Source of the DNA: Mycobacterium angelicum
Lineage (GTDB): Bacteria > Actinomycetota > Actinomycetes > Mycobacteriales > Mycobacteriaceae
DNA length: 64,000 nt
Reading direction: 5' to 3'
Assembly: GCF_002086155.1 (NCBI RefSeq)
Contig: NZ_MVHE01000018.1
Coordinates: 1 to 64,000, forward strand
The first letter of the stretch is position 1, and the number at the start of each line of letters is the position of its first letter. Below the pieces are notes generated by a model. That model saw only the letters and a program-made list of their open reading frames with translations, searched no databases and was not told where the DNA came from. The position numbers and the translations under genes were made by a program. Of the stretch, positions 30,659-40,997 are shown piece by piece.

Positions 30659-32314
30659 ATGACATTGATCTCCACCGAACTTCGCGACGCCCCCCACGCA
30701 GCAGGCCCGCAGCCGGTGCTGGATTCGGCGCACGCCGGCGACATCGTCGGTGCTTTCGGACGCATTCGCCGCGACGACACGGGTGCGACCGGCGGTCGCT
30801 GGCGTCGCCTGCGCACCTTGATGGTGATCATCGGTCCGGGCCTGATCGTGATGGTCGGCGACAACGACGCCGGCGGCGTCGCGACCTACGCGCAGGCTGG
30901 GCAGAACTACGGGATGACCCTGTTGTGGACGCTGACGTTGCTCATCCCGGTGTTATACGTGAACCAGGAAATGGTATTGCGGCTGGGTGCGGTCACCCGG
31001 GTTGGCCACGCGCGGCTGATCTTCGAGCGGTTCGGCAAGTTCTGGGGCGCGTTCAGCGTCGGTGATCTGCTGCTGCTCAACGCATTGACGATAGTTACCG
31101 AATTCATCGGCGTCTCAATGGCACTCGGGTTTCTGGGCTGCCCCAAGGTCATCGCGATCCCGGCCGCGGCGGTGCTGTTGTTCGCCGTGGTGGCCGGCGG
31201 GTCGTTTCGCCGGTGGGAGGGACTGATGTTCCTGCTCATCGCGGTGAACGTGGTGATCGTCCCGATGACCCTATTGGTGCATCCGACGTGGAAGGCGACC
31301 ATCGGCGGGCTGATGCCGCAATTCCCGGGCGGCCTGAACTCCACCGTGCTGCTGCTGATCGTGGCGATCGTGGGCACCACCGTTGCGCCGTGGCAGCTGT
31401 TCTTCCAGCAGTCCAATGTGGTGGACAAGCGCATCACCACCCGCTGGATCCCTTATGCGCGAGTCGATCTGGTGATCGGGATAGTCGTCGTCATGGTCGG
31501 GGCGACGGCCCTGATGGCCGTCACCGCATTCGGACTGGCCGGCACTACCGACGCGGGCAACTTCACCGACGCGGGCGCCGTGGCGACGGGGCTGACCAAT
31601 CATCTCGGCGGTGCGGTGGGAGATCTGTTCGCGATCCTGCTGCTGGACGCATCGTTGATCGGCGCGAACGCCATCGGGCTGGCCACCACCTATGCCGTCG
31701 GCGACGCCCTGGGCAGGCGGCATTCGCTGCACTGGAAGATCAGCGAGGCGCCGTTGTTCTACGGCGGTTACGCTGCGCTGCTGGCCATTTCGGCCGCCGT
31801 CGCGTTTAGCCCCGACCACATCCTGGGCTTGGTGACCCAAGGCGTCCAGGCGCTCGCCGGCGTGCTGCTGCCGTCGGCGACCGTCTTCCTGGTCCTGCTC
31901 TGCAACGACCGCGCGGTGATGGGGCCGTGGTCTAACACGTTGCGGCAGAACGTCGTTGCGTGGACCATCGTGTGGTCGCTGGTGCTGCTCTCGCTGGCGC
32001 TGACGGCCACGACCTTCTTCCCGAACCTGTCGACGGTCACCATTGAAATCGGGCTCGCCGCCGGCGCGGTGCTCGGCGCGGTCGGCGGTGCGGCAGTGGT
32101 GGTCGCCGGTCGGCGGTATGGCAACAGCGCCCCGCCTTTGACGCGCGTTGCTCGCGAACAGCACCGGGCGCACTGGCACACCCCGAATCTGACTGCCCTG
32201 GAGCGTCCGGTGATGTCGCCGGTGCGGCGGGCGGGGCTGTTCACCCTGCGCGGCTATCTCGCGCTGGCCGTCGTCCTGGTCGTCGTCAAACTCGTCGAGG
32301 CGGGCATGGCCTGA
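30659..32314 (+). CDS. NRAMP-related divalent metal transporter, probable Mg2+ importer
   Basis: 551 residues, about 12 membrane helices after a 50-residue cytoplasmic N-terminus. The helix 1 motif, DPGN in manganese/iron NRAMPs, reads D70-A-G-G73. The helix 6 motif MPH reads A243-P-W245, so the metal-binding Met is missing. Loss of that Met is the mark of NRAMP-related Mg transporters. With the M-box upstream, Mg2+ import is the best reading. ATG 30659 was chosen over GTG 30626 because the latter lies inside the hairpin; GAGAGCGAG precedes 30659. Confidence 0.85.
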   Translation: MTLISTELRDAPHAAGPQPVLDSAHAGDIVGAFGRIRRDDTGATGGRWRRLRTLMVIIGPGLIVMVGDNDAGGVATYAQAGQNYGMTLLWTLTLLIPVLYVNQEMVLRLGAVTRVGHARLIFERFGKFWGAFSVGDLLLLNALTIVTEFIGVSMALGFLGCPKVIAIPAAAVLLFAVVAGGSFRRWEGLMFLLIAVNVVIVPMTLLVHPTWKATIGGLMPQFPGGLNSTVLLLIVAIVGTTVAPWQLFFQQSNVVDKRITTRWIPYARVDLVIGIVVVMVGATALMAVTAFGLAGTTDAGNFTDAGAVATGLTNHLGGAVGDLFAILLLDASLIGANAIGLATTYAVGDALGRRHSLHWKISEAPLFYGGYAALLAISAAVAFSPDHILGLVTQGVQALAGVLLPSATVFLVLLCNDRAVMGPWSNTLRQNVVAWTIVWSLVLLSLALTATTFFPNLSTVTIEIGLAAGAVLGAVGGAAVVVAGRRYGNSAPPLTRVAREQHRAHWHTPNLTALERPVMSPVRRAGLFTLRGYLALAVVLVVVKLVEAGMA

Positions 32315-32474
32315 ACCCCGTGCCCATGCCGCTGCGCATCCGCCGGATTTTCTTTGCCAAACAGTCATATTTGCGGTTGCGCAACGATAGGCTCTGAAAC
32401 CGGGACAGCTGCCCGATCCGGCCAGGCAAACAGCACTGCGGCGGAGCCGGTCGGGTGGCTGCTGGAGGTGACAG

Positions 32475-33593
32475 ATGTCGTACTTAATAGCGGCCCCAGA
32501 AATGGTGGCGGCAGCCGCGACGGATCTGGCGGGGGTCGGGTCGAATATCAGCGCTGCCAACCAGTCGATAGTTGCGATGACAACGGAGGTGCTGCCGGCC
32601 GGCGCCGACGAAGTGTCCTCGGCCATTGCGGCAATGTTCGGCGCGCACGGGCGGGTGTATCAGGCGCTGAGCGCGCAGGCTGCGGCGTTTCACGACGAAA
32701 TCGTGCAGACGCTGACGGCCGGCGCGAACGCCTACGCCGGCGCCGAAGCGGCCAATGCCGCGCCGATGCAAGCCGCGCTGAATGCTGCGGCCGCGGCGCC
32801 GGCCGGACCCCTGAACCAGCTCGAGCAGATGCACATCGGGTTCAACACCGCCCTGGTGAAGAACGAACTCGCCTTGAATTCGGCGCTGGTGACCAATGAG
32901 GTGGCGTTCGAGCGCAGCATCTTCGGCACGGACAGTGCCCTCAACGGGGCCCTCAACCGCAGCTTCAACGCCGGTAACCTGCTGATCGGCACCGGCGAGC
33001 AGGCCCTCAACACGATCGTGGGAGTGCAAGTCCCCGCCAACTTCACCGCCGGCCTGCTGCTGGGCAGTTCGGCCCAGGTCTTCAACGGAGGCCAGATCGG
33101 CGGTCTGGTCGGGGCCTTCGACCAGAGCCTGATGGTTCCCACCGACCTGGCCGGCCTCTTCCTGGGCAACACGTCGCCGGCGGCGGCCGCTATGACCAAT
33201 GCCGCGGCGGCAACCTCGCCGAACGGTTTCTTCCAGCAACTCGAATCGGCACAGATCGGGTTCAATACTCAACTCGTCAACAACGAGCTGAACTTCAACC
33301 ACAACCTGCTCACCAACGAAGTCGCTTTGGAACACAGCGTCTTCGGCACCGACAGTGCGCTCAACGGCGTAATCAACCGCAGCTACAACGTCGGCAACCT
33401 GTTGATCGGCACCGGGGAGCAAGCAGTCAATACGATCGTGGGAGCCCCGGCCCCCGCCAACTTCACCGCGAGCCTGCTGACGGGAAGTTCAGCCCAATCC
33501 TTCAACGGCGGTGAGATCGGCGGCTTGGTGGGCGCCGTCGATCAAAGCCTGGCTGCCGGCGCCGATTTGGCCGGCCTCGTCACCGGCCAGTAG
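32475..33593 (+). CDS. PE-family protein with two Asn-rich 140-residue repeats
   Basis: 372 residues, ATG preceded by GGAGGTGACAG. Residues 1-95 are a PE domain with the export signal YAGAE at 87-91. Residues 115-230 and 255-370 are two copies of one domain, exactly 140 residues apart, sharing IGFNTxLVxNEL, [19 protein letters not shown], [17 protein letters not shown], PANFTA and FNGGxIGGLVGAxDQSL. It is neither PGRS nor MPTR. Presumably exported by ESX-5 and surface-located. The stop is 4 bases from the convergent carboxylic acid reductase stop. Confidence 0.88.
   Translation: MSYLIAAPEMVAAAATDLAGVGSNISAANQSIVAMTTEVLPAGADEVSSAIAAMFGAHGRVYQALSAQAAAFHDEIVQTLTAGANAYAGAEAANAAPMQAALNAAAAAPAGPLNQLEQMHIGFNTALVKNELALNSALVTNEVAFERSIFGTDSALNGALNRSFNAGNLLIGTGEQALNTIVGVQVPANFTAGLLLGSSAQVFNGGQIGGLVGAFDQSLMVPTDLAGLFLGNTSPAAAAMTNAAAATSPNGFFQQLESAQIGFNTQLVNNELNFNHNLLTNEVALEHSVFGTDSALNGVINRSYNVGNLLIGTGEQAVNTIVGAPAPANFTASLLTGSSAQSFNGGEIGGLVGAVDQSLAAGADLAGLVTGQ
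32817..33584 (+). repeat. In-frame tandem repeat, 420-bp period
   Basis: 32817-33164 and 33237-33584 encode the two homologous domains of the PE protein. The constant offset of 420 bases without any indel points to a fairly recent duplication, although many substitutions have accumulated. Confidence 0.8.
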
Positions 33594-33597
33594 GCGC

Positions 33598-36500
33598 TCA
33601 AATCAGCCCGAGCAACCGCAGGTCAGCGACGTACTTGTCGATCAGCGCCGCGGTAAGGTGCGGAATGTCTTTGTCGGCGCCGATTTTGGCGTTCCGCACG
33701 GCGGCCCGGAACACCTCGGTGGGGGCGGGCGCACCGAGCAACGGCTGCTCTGGCTTGCGGTAGGCCTCGAGTAGCGGCAGCACCGAATGCTGACGCTGCT
33801 GGTCCGGCAACGCGCGCAGCGCGGTTTCGAACCGGCCGAGCCAATCGTCGTGATCGTCGATGCGGCGGATGTCGTGGCCGGACTCGATCAGCCAGTCCAC
33901 GAACACATCCAGGGACACGCCGTCGTCGTGGGGGTTCATTACGTCGAAGGACCGGAAACTCGGACCTGGCCCGACGGCCGTTTGCGCACCCAGCGTGGTG
34001 ACCGCCTCGGCCACGAAATCGGCGGGCAGGCCGTCGTAGTGGGCCCGCGCCCGGTTGCCCTGCGGGTCGGGCGTATAGAACGACCAGGGCGCGATCCCCG
34101 TCACCAATAGGCTGATCATCAAGCGGCTGAACATGTCTGGCACGTTCAGCTGTCCCGCGTAGCGGCTGTGCGCCAGGATCATGTCCGAACGAAACACCGC
34201 GACGGGTAGTCCGCAGAGGTCATGTGCCTCGCGCAGCAGCACCTCACCGGCCCACTTGCTGTTCGCGTAACCGTTTGCGTAGCCGTCGTCCACGTGGCGG
34301 ATCGCGCTGATCGCCCGGATGTCGCCGTCCTCTTCGAACCTGTCCGGATTGATGGACATCGCCACCGCCACGGTCGACAAATAGGTGACCGGCTTGATGC
34401 GGTTGGTAATCGCAAGGCGGATCAGTTCGGCGGTGCCCACCACGTTCGGACCGAACAACTGGTCGTAGGGCAAGACGTGATTGACCAGCGCGGCCGGGTG
34501 CACGATCACGTCGACGACGTCGGTCAGTCTGTCCCAATCCTGTTGGTCCAGACCGAGATTCGGCTCGCCGATATCACCGGCGATGACCTCCAGGTGATCG
34601 GCGGCCAACTCCTGGAAACGCTTCAATAGCTGGGCATCGCCGCTGCGGAAGACATCTTCCAATCGCCGCCAGGCCGCCTCGGCGTCGGTGCCGCGAACCA
34701 GGCAGATGAGCCGTCCACCAGTTTCGGCCAGCCGCGCCAGCCATTCCAGACACAGAAAGCGCCCGAGATAGCCGTTGGCTCCGGTCAGCAGCACCGTCTG
34801 CGGGCTACCGGTTGCCCGCGGCAGCGCCGGGGCTTCGGTGAGTGTCTTGTTGTCGATGAACTTGTCCAGGCTCAGGTCTTCGGCGTGCACCTCGGTAGCG
34901 CCCCGGCCGTGCACGGCCGCGAAGGTCGGCCGCTGGCTACCGGAATGACGTTCGGACTCAACGTATTCGGCCAGCTGCTCCAGGTCGGTCGTCGGGCCGA
35001 TGATCAGTCCCACCGGGACTTCCACATCGAAGAGGTCCTGCAACAGGTTGGAGAAGGTCAACGCCGAAAGGGAGTCGCCGCCGAGTTCGATGAATTGCGT
35101 GTCGGGTTCCGGCGGGCCACCGGCCAAACCCAACAGCGCCGCTGCGGCCTTCGCCAACGTCTCGATGACCGGGCGATCCGCGGCGCCGTCGCGCAGCGAG
35201 CGCAGTTCGGCCACCCGAGTGTCGGCAAGGTCGGCATAAAGTTGCTCGAGTCGTTCGCCGTAGTGTCCCTTCAACTTTGGCCGCAGCAGCTTGCCAACCC
35301 CGGACAGCAGCCCATTCTCGGAACTGAAGGGTTCGGTTTCGATCAGGAAATCGATCGGCAGCTCATAAGACTGCAACTGCGCGAGTTGTGCTGTCTGACG
35401 CAGGGATTCACTCAAGGCAGCCTTGAGGCCGGTGGGATTCTCGGCGAACCTGTCCAGCGCATCGACCGTCGGCACCACGACCGCCAGCAGATAGGGGCGT
35501 TCGCTGTTGCCGTATACGAAGATCTGCCGTACCAAAGCCGCGCTGGAGAAAACCGCTTCCAATTGCGCGACGGCGACGAACTCGCCCTGGGCTAACTTCA
35601 ACACGTTGTTTCGCCGGTCGACGTAGACGAGCCGATCCGGCCCGATCTCGGCCATCACGTCGCCGGTGCGGTAGTAGCCGTCGGCGTCGAAAGCCTGGGC
35701 GGTGACGTCGGGACGCTTGTAGTAACCGGCCATCGACGTCAGCGACTTCACCAGCAGCTCACCGCGCGGATGAGGCTTGTCGGTATGGAAATAACCCAGC
35801 TCGGGAACATCGACAAGCTTGTAGTCGACTACCGGGGGCCGGCTCACCACGCCGTCTTTGGTCACCGCGCCGACCTCGGTCAGGCCGTAGCCGTCCATCA
35901 CATGCACGTCCAGGCACGACTCGATGAAGCTTTTCATTTCGGCGGCCAACGGCGCGGTGCCGCAGAAGCTGGTCAGCACTCGCCCCCCGAGCACCCGGTC
36001 GCGCAACTCCGCTCGTGCCTCCGATTCGGCTTCGGCAACTTCGGCGCCTTGGGTGACCAGCCGGTCGACAGCGCTTTGGTAGCGCTGGTACAGCATCTCG
36101 GCCACCCGAGGAACCAGTCCCATCTCGGTGGGCCGCACCAGGTTCCAGTCCTCGAACAATGTGGACAGATCGCTTTCCGGCACAAAATAGCTGGTGCCGC
36201 CGGCCTGGAACGCCGATGACAGCGGGATGCGCCCGCCGAGATGATTGAGCGGCATGAAGTTGACGTTGACGACGGGCACGTCTTCGTCCGCCATGAACTG
36301 GGTGGTCCAGATCTTGGCCACCATCTGCTCGGAATACATTGCGCCCTTGGGCAATCCGGTGCTGCCGGACGTGTAGAGGATCATCGCCAGTCGCTCATCG
36401 GTTTCGCCGGTGTACATCGGCTCCGGCGCCAGCGCGCGACCACGTTCGATGACTTCGCCGAGCGTCTCGATGGTCACCGTCATGCCCGCGGCGGCCAGCG

Positions 36501-37080
36501 TTGCCCTGGCGCGCTGTAGGCCCTCTCGATGGTCATCGACTTCGGGCCGGTAGTCGAAGACGACGAGGCGGCGCAACCCTGTACTGCCCAGCGCGGCTGC
36601 CACGGCGACATCGAGATATCCGGCGCCAGTGGCAAGGATCTGCGGTTCGACCTCGGCAACGATGGGTTGCAACCGCGACGCGGTGGTGTTGTGCTGCAAC
36701 GGCACCGTCACCAATCCGAGATATCCGCAAACCAGATCGAGGGTGAGGTAGTCGGCGCTGGCAAACCCGACAGTGGCAACGAAATCGCCGGGGTTGGCCG
36801 GATTGACCGGGTCGCTTCGCCAGGCGCTCGCGATCGCCTGCACGTTGACCCACAGGTCGCCGTAGCTGATGGTGTCAAAGCTGGGCGCCAGCTGCGCGAT
36901 GGTGCGGCCGGTGGCGCGATCCGTCGTCAGTGATCGCGCGCGCCAGCCGAGTGCGGGGCGGTCGGCGTAGCCCTTCACCAACGTCTCGATGATCTGGTTG
37001 AGCCGAAGGCCCGGCTGGCGAATAGCCGCGCGGATCGCGGCATCTGGGTTGGCGAGTCGCTCGTCCTGATGCGCGGTCAT
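33598..37080 (-). CDS. car: Carboxylic acid reductase (FadD9-type)
   Basis: 1160 residues with adenylation, carrier and reductase domains. The adenylation domain has [16 protein letters not shown] and GYGLTEVG. The phosphopantetheine serine is S670 in LGGDSLS. The reductase domain starts with the NADP motif TGANGYLGR near residue 765 and has an NSKWAGE Tyr/Lys-type segment further on. It reduces acids to aldehydes with ATP and NADPH and stops there. It needs a phosphopantetheinyl transferase encoded elsewhere. It corresponds to the FadD9 family but is not at the FadD9 position I recall, so it may be relocated or a second copy. Confidence 0.93.
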   Translation of the reverse strand: MTAHQDERLANPDAAIRAAIRQPGLRLNQIIETLVKGYADRPALGWRARSLTTDRATGRTIAQLAPSFDTISYGDLWVNVQAIASAWRSDPVNPANPGDFVATVGFASADYLTLDLVCGYLGLVTVPLQHNTTASRLQPIVAEVEPQILATGAGYLDVAVAAALGSTGLRRLVVFDYRPEVDDHREGLQRARATLAAAGMTVTIETLGEVIERGRALAPEPMYTGETDERLAMILYTSGSTGLPKGAMYSEQMVAKIWTTQFMADEDVPVVNVNFMPLNHLGGRIPLSSAFQAGGTSYFVPESDLSTLFEDWNLVRPTEMGLVPRVAEMLYQRYQSAVDRLVTQGAEVAEAESEARAELRDRVLGGRVLTSFCGTAPLAAEMKSFIESCLDVHVMDGYGLTEVGAVTKDGVVSRPPVVDYKLVDVPELGYFHTDKPHPRGELLVKSLTSMAGYYKRPDVTAQAFDADGYYRTGDVMAEIGPDRLVYVDRRNNVLKLAQGEFVAVAQLEAVFSSAALVRQIFVYGNSERPYLLAVVVPTVDALDRFAENPTGLKAALSESLRQTAQLAQLQSYELPIDFLIETEPFSSENGLLSGVGKLLRPKLKGHYGERLEQLYADLADTRVAELRSLRDGAADRPVIETLAKAAAALLGLAGGPPEPDTQFIELGGDSLSALTFSNLLQDLFDVEVPVGLIIGPTTDLEQLAEYVESERHSGSQRPTFAAVHGRGATEVHAEDLSLDKFIDNKTLTEAPALPRATGSPQTVLLTGANGYLGRFLCLEWLARLAETGGRLICLVRGTDAEAAWRRLEDVFRSGDAQLLKRFQELAADHLEVIAGDIGEPNLGLDQQDWDRLTDVVDVIVHPAALVNHVLPYDQLFGPNVVGTAELIRLAITNRIKPVTYLSTVAVAMSINPDRFEEDGDIRAISAIRHVDDGYANGYANSKWAGEVLLREAHDLCGLPVAVFRSDMILAHSRYAGQLNVPDMFSRLMISLLVTGIAPWSFYTPDPQGNRARAHYDGLPADFVAEAVTTLGAQTAVGPGPSFRSFDVMNPHDDGVSLDVFVDWLIESGHDIRRIDDHDDWLGRFETALRALPDQQRQHSVLPLLEAYRKPEQPLLGAPAPTEVFRAAVRNAKIGADKDIPHLTAALIDKYVADLRLLGLI

Positions 37081-37189
37081 GGTGCGCCTTTCGTTCGCGT
37101 CAGTCTCCAGCGCAAACCAGCCTGATGCCGCACCTCTTCCACATCAAGTGTGTGACCGTCGCCACAATTGCCGATAGCGCCGGCGAACG

Positions 37190-37945
37190 CTAGCCGACGA
37201 CCTCGATCGGATCGCCGACGTTGACGGTATTGAAATACCACGCCGCGTTGTCCGGGCTCAGGTTGATGCACCCGTGACTGACATTGGCGTACCCCTGCGA
37301 GTTCACCGACCACGGTGCCGAGTGCACGTAGACACCGCTCCAGGTGACCCGAACCGCATAGGAGGCGGTGATCAGGTAGCCGTCGGAGGAGTTCAGCGGG
37401 ATGCCGATGGTCCGCGAGTCCATCACGACCGTGCGTTCTTTCGACAGCGCGGTGAAATTCCCGATCGGCGTGGGACGACTGGGCTTGCCCATCGAAGCGG
37501 GCATGGTACGCAGCACCTCTCCGTTGCGGCTGACGGTGAAGGTGTGCGCGGAGATGCTGGCGACACCGAGCAGTTCGTCGCCGGTGTCGAAGCCCTCCGT
37601 CAGTTCCTGGACGCCTACTGAAACGTGGCTGTGCGCGGGCCAGTAGTGGTCTGGAACCCATTGCACGACGTTGCTGTTGACCCACTCGAAGTGTCCGGTC
37701 ATGTCGGCCGGTGAGATGACCCGGATGGTCCGTTCTGCGGCATGGCGATTGGTCACCGGCGCGGTGAACGTCACGACCACCGGGTGTGCCACGCCCACCA
37801 CCGCACCGTCGGCCGGCAAAATCGAGGCAACGCCGGGAGTGGGGGTTGGGACCGGAACCGCGCCGGTAGCGGGATTACCCGAGACCGCCACGGCCATTGC
37901 CGTGATCGCAACCATAACGAATAGATAACGAACCGCTCGACGCAT
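37190..37945 (-). CDS. ldtA: L,D-transpeptidase LdtA
   Basis: 251 residues from ATG 37945 (GAAGG upstream), equal to the length I recall for LdtMt1. Residues 1-30 are a signal/anchor segment. An Ig-like domain (SILPADGAVVGVAHPVVVT) precedes the YkuD catalytic domain with YVHSAPW and SHGCINLSPDNAAWYF, where His and Cys are catalytic. It forms 3-3 cross-links in peptidoglycan outside the membrane and is a carbapenem target. Position beside oxyS matches M. tuberculosis. Confidence 0.92.
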   Translation of the reverse strand: MRRAVRYLFVMVAITAMAVAVSGNPATGAVPVPTPTPGVASILPADGAVVGVAHPVVVTFTAPVTNRHAAERTIRVISPADMTGHFEWVNSNVVQWVPDHYWPAHSHVSVGVQELTEGFDTGDELLGVASISAHTFTVSRNGEVLRTMPASMGKPSRPTPIGNFTALSKERTVVMDSRTIGIPLNSSDGYLITASYAVRVTWSGVYVHSAPWSVNSQGYANVSHGCINLSPDNAAWYFNTVNVGDPIEVVG

Positions 37946-38153
37946 GGCGTTGACCCTTCGAGATGGCGTGATCGACACAACCGCATTCTAGTGGCTGTCT
38001 ACCCATTGCGGGTTGTAGCAAACAATTCTGGCCGACGGTTCCGCTTAGCTCGGAGGCCCGAAGTGCGGGCAATCCAAGTCGTTGCCGGTCCGGTGCCGAC
38101 GCGTTAGCCTCAGCGAGATCGCTGCCCGACGAGAACGACCAGGAGGCGCGCGG

Positions 38154-39095
38154 ATGCTCTTCCGCCAGCTGGAGTACTTCGTGGCCGTTGCGCAGGAGCG
38201 CCACTTCGCCCGGGCCGCCGAGAAGTGCTACGTGTCGCAACCCGCCTTGTCGTCGGCGATCGCCAAACTCGAGCGCGAACTCAACGTCACGCTGATCAAC
38301 CGTGGGCACAGCTTCGAGGGTCTGACTCCCGAGGGGGAGCGGTTGGTGGTGTGGGCCAAGCGGATTCTTGCCGAGCACGACGCGTTCAAGGCAGAGGTGC
38401 ACGCGGTGCAATCCGGCATCACCGGAACACTTCGGCTGGGCGCCGTGCCGACGGCGTCCACGACGGCGTCACTGGTGCTGTCCGGGTTCTGCTCGGCGCA
38501 CCCGCTGGCGAAGGTGCAGATCACTTCCCGGCTGGCCAGCACCGAGCTCTACCGGCGGCTGCGCGAGTTCGAGCTCGATGCCGTGATCGTGCATGCCACG
38601 CCCGTATACAGCGAAGTGGACCTGGTGCCGCTCTACGAAGAGCACTACGTGCTGCTGGCGCCGGCGGACATGTTGCCGCCCGGTGCATCGTCGCTGGGAT
38701 GGACGGATGCCGCGCAGCTGCCGCTGGCATTGCTCACGCCGGACATGCAGGATCGCCAGGTCATCGATGCGGCCTTCGCCGACCACGACATCACGGTGCG
38801 CCCGCGGGTCGAAACCGATTCCGTCGCTTCGCTATTCGCTCAGGTCGCCACCGGAAACTCGGCGTGCATCGTTCCGCACACCTGGCTGTGGACGATGCCG
38901 ATGACGGGGCCGGTCGGCCGCGAGGTGCGTGCCGTCGAACTGGTCGAGCCGGCCCTCAAAGCCCAAATCGCCCTTGCCACAAACGCTGCCGGGCCCGGAT
39001 CTCCGGTGGCTCGCGCGCTGAGCGCATCCGCGCAATCGCTGAAGTTGAACGAATTCTTCGACGCGCAGCTGCAAAGCATCACCCAGCGGCGTTAA
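38154..39095 (+). CDS. oxyS: LysR-family regulator OxyS
   Basis: 313 residues, start chosen at ATG 38154, 7 bases after AGGAGG. N-terminal winged helix-turn-helix (ARAAEKCYVSQPALSSAIAK) and a C-terminal substrate-binding-like effector domain. Described in mycobacteria as an oxidative-stress regulator. It is convergent with oxcA, with overlapping stop codons. It is the obvious candidate to bind the palindrome at 40934-40954 between oxcA and fadD7. Confidence 0.9.
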   Translation: MLFRQLEYFVAVAQERHFARAAEKCYVSQPALSSAIAKLERELNVTLINRGHSFEGLTPEGERLVVWAKRILAEHDAFKAEVHAVQSGITGTLRLGAVPTASTTASLVLSGFCSAHPLAKVQITSRLASTELYRRLREFELDAVIVHATPVYSEVDLVPLYEEHYVLLAPADMLPPGASSLGWTDAAQLPLALLTPDMQDRQVIDAAFADHDITVRPRVETDSVASLFAQVATGNSACIVPHTWLWTMPMTGPVGREVRAVELVEPALKAQIALATNAAGPGSPVARALSASAQSLKLNEFFDAQLQSITQRR

Positions 39096-40798
39096 CCCTT
39101 GGCTGCGCTGGTGGGGTTGAGGCTCGCCAGGTGTCCGCTTTCCACCCCGGCGGCCGGGTCGAGTTCACAGTCGATGATCGCCGGACCATTGGACGCCAGC
39201 GCCTCGGTGAGCGCCGATTCCAGCTCGGCCGGGGTGCTCACGTGATATCCCTTGCCGCCGAAGGCCTCTGCGAGCAGCTCATGGCGCGCCTGAGCATTGA
39301 GCACGGTGGGCGCCGGGTCTTTCCCGGAGGTGCCGGCACCAGCCGGGATCTCGTCTCCCCGGTACACGCCACCGTTGTTGAGGACGAGGACCGTGACCGG
39401 CAGCCCGTAGCGGCAGATGGTTTCGATTTCCATGCCGCTGAAGCCGAATGCGCTGTCGCCCTCGATCGCGACGACCGGTCGTCCGGTTTCGACGGCAGCT
39501 GCGATGGAGTAGCCCATCCCGATGCCCATCACGCCCCACGTTCCGGTGTCAAGGCGGTGGCGCGGCAGCTGCATGTCGATGACGTTGCGGGCCAGATCCA
39601 GCGCGTTAGCGCCTTCGTTGACGACATAGGTGTCCGGATTACGCTGCAGCACGGTGTTAATCGCCCGAAGGGCGTTGTAGAACCGCATCGGGTGCGGGTC
39701 CTCGGCCAGCCGCTCGCGCATCTTGGCGTCGTTGCGGACCCTGCGATCGGCGAGTTCGCGTGTCCACGCGGTGGGAGTGGCGATGTGATGGGTGCCCAGG
39801 CCGTCCAGCAGTGCTGCGAGCACCGAACCGATGTCCCCGGTCAATGGGGCCGCGATCGGTTGGTTGCTGTCGAATTCCGACGCCGCGATGTCGACCTGGA
39901 TGAACTTGGCCTCGGATGACCATTGCGGCGAATCACCGTGGCCCAGTAGCCAATTCAGCCGGGCACCGACCAACAGGACCGCATCGGCCCGGGCGATCGC
40001 CAGCGACCGGGCCGCGGCCACCGACTGCGGATGCGAGTCCGGGAGCAGCCCCTTGGCCATCGACATCGGCAGGAACGGAATGCCGGTGGTCTCGATAAAC
40101 TCCTGAATCACGTTGTCCGCCTGCGCATATGCGGCGCCCTTGCCGAGCACGATCAGCGGACGCTGGGCGTGGGCGAGGACATCCAGTGCGCGGTCCACCG
40201 CATCCGGTGCCGGCAGCTGGCGGGGAGCCGGGTCGACGAGGCGCCAGACGCTGTCCGCGGCCGCCTTGGCTTCCATCGCCTGGCCCAACACCTCGCCGGG
40301 GATGTCGAGATAGACACCGCCCGGGCGGCCCGAGACCGCGGTGCGAAACGCCCGGGCGATGCCGCGCCCGATGTCTTCCACGCGGCTAATCCGGTAGGCC
40401 GCCTTCACGAACGGCCGCGACGCGTTGAGCTGGTCCAGGTCCTGGTAATCGCCGCGCTGCAGGTCGACGATCGGGCGCTGGCTCGAGCCGGATATCTGGA
40501 TCATCGGAAAGCAGTTGGCGGTGGCATTGGCCAGTGCGGGCAGGCCGTTGAGAAAACCCGGGCCCGACGTGGTCAGGCACACGCCGGGCCGCCCGGTGAG
40601 AAAGCCCGCCGCCGCGGCCGCATTGCCGGCCGAGGTCTCATGCCGGAAACCGATGTAGCGAATCCCCTCGGCCTGTGCGGTGCGCGCCAGATCGGTGATC
40701 GGGATACCGACGAGCCCGTAGATGGTTTCGACATCGTTGGCCTTGAGCGCGTCCACCACCAGGTGGAAGCCGTCCGTCAGTCCCGACGACGTGGTCAT
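39092..40798 (-). CDS. oxcA: Oxalyl-CoA decarboxylase
   Basis: 568 residues; start ATG 40798 with GAGGAG upstream rather than the longer frame. Thiamine diphosphate enzyme: FRHETSAGNAAAAAGFL with the catalytic Glu, GPGFLNGLPAL, and the ThDP/Mg motif GDSAFGFSGMEIET ending in LNNGG. It converts oxalyl-CoA to formyl-CoA and CO2. FadD7 next door, divergent from it, is a plausible oxalate-CoA ligase, so the pair would degrade oxalate. Confidence 0.92.
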   Translation of the reverse strand: MTTSSGLTDGFHLVVDALKANDVETIYGLVGIPITDLARTAQAEGIRYIGFRHETSAGNAAAAAGFLTGRPGVCLTTSGPGFLNGLPALANATANCFPMIQISGSSQRPIVDLQRGDYQDLDQLNASRPFVKAAYRISRVEDIGRGIARAFRTAVSGRPGGVYLDIPGEVLGQAMEAKAAADSVWRLVDPAPRQLPAPDAVDRALDVLAHAQRPLIVLGKGAAYAQADNVIQEFIETTGIPFLPMSMAKGLLPDSHPQSVAAARSLAIARADAVLLVGARLNWLLGHGDSPQWSSEAKFIQVDIAASEFDSNQPIAAPLTGDIGSVLAALLDGLGTHHIATPTAWTRELADRRVRNDAKMRERLAEDPHPMRFYNALRAINTVLQRNPDTYVVNEGANALDLARNVIDMQLPRHRLDTGTWGVMGIGMGYSIAAAVETGRPVVAIEGDSAFGFSGMEIETICRYGLPVTVLVLNNGGVYRGDEIPAGAGTSGKDPAPTVLNAQARHELLAEAFGGKGYHVSTPAELESALTEALASNGPAIIDCELDPAAGVESGHLASLNPTSAAKG

Positions 40799-40933
40799 GT
40801 GGCGACTCCTCACGTGCTGGTCTGTGCTTGTTGCTCACCACTGTTATCCGGTGGCCATTCGGTGTCCAAGACCGGGTCGCTATACGACGATTCACGGTGT
40901 CTATCGACCGTGCTCAACGGCCCTGTTCTCGCG

Positions 40934-40954
40934 TCGATAGCCATTAGCTATCGA
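40934..40954. promoter_or_regulatory. LysR-type operator between oxcA and fadD7
   Basis: TCGATAGC-CATTA-GCTATCGA is a perfect 8-bp inverted repeat with a 5-base spacer. Related sequences lie nearby: CTATCGAC at 40901-40908 and GTCG-CTATA-CGAC at 40876-40888. Such clustered sites in a divergent promoter fit LysR-type control, with OxyS encoded next to oxcA as the likely binder. Confidence 0.6.
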
Positions 40955-40997
40955 GCGGTAGCGGATCAGTATTGGACGAGCCGGGCCGGTTGACGGC

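Noticed and set aside
31271..32626. 451-residue minus-strand frame opposite the NRAMP gene
   Set aside because: No recognisable domain; His/Arg/Gln-rich shadow.
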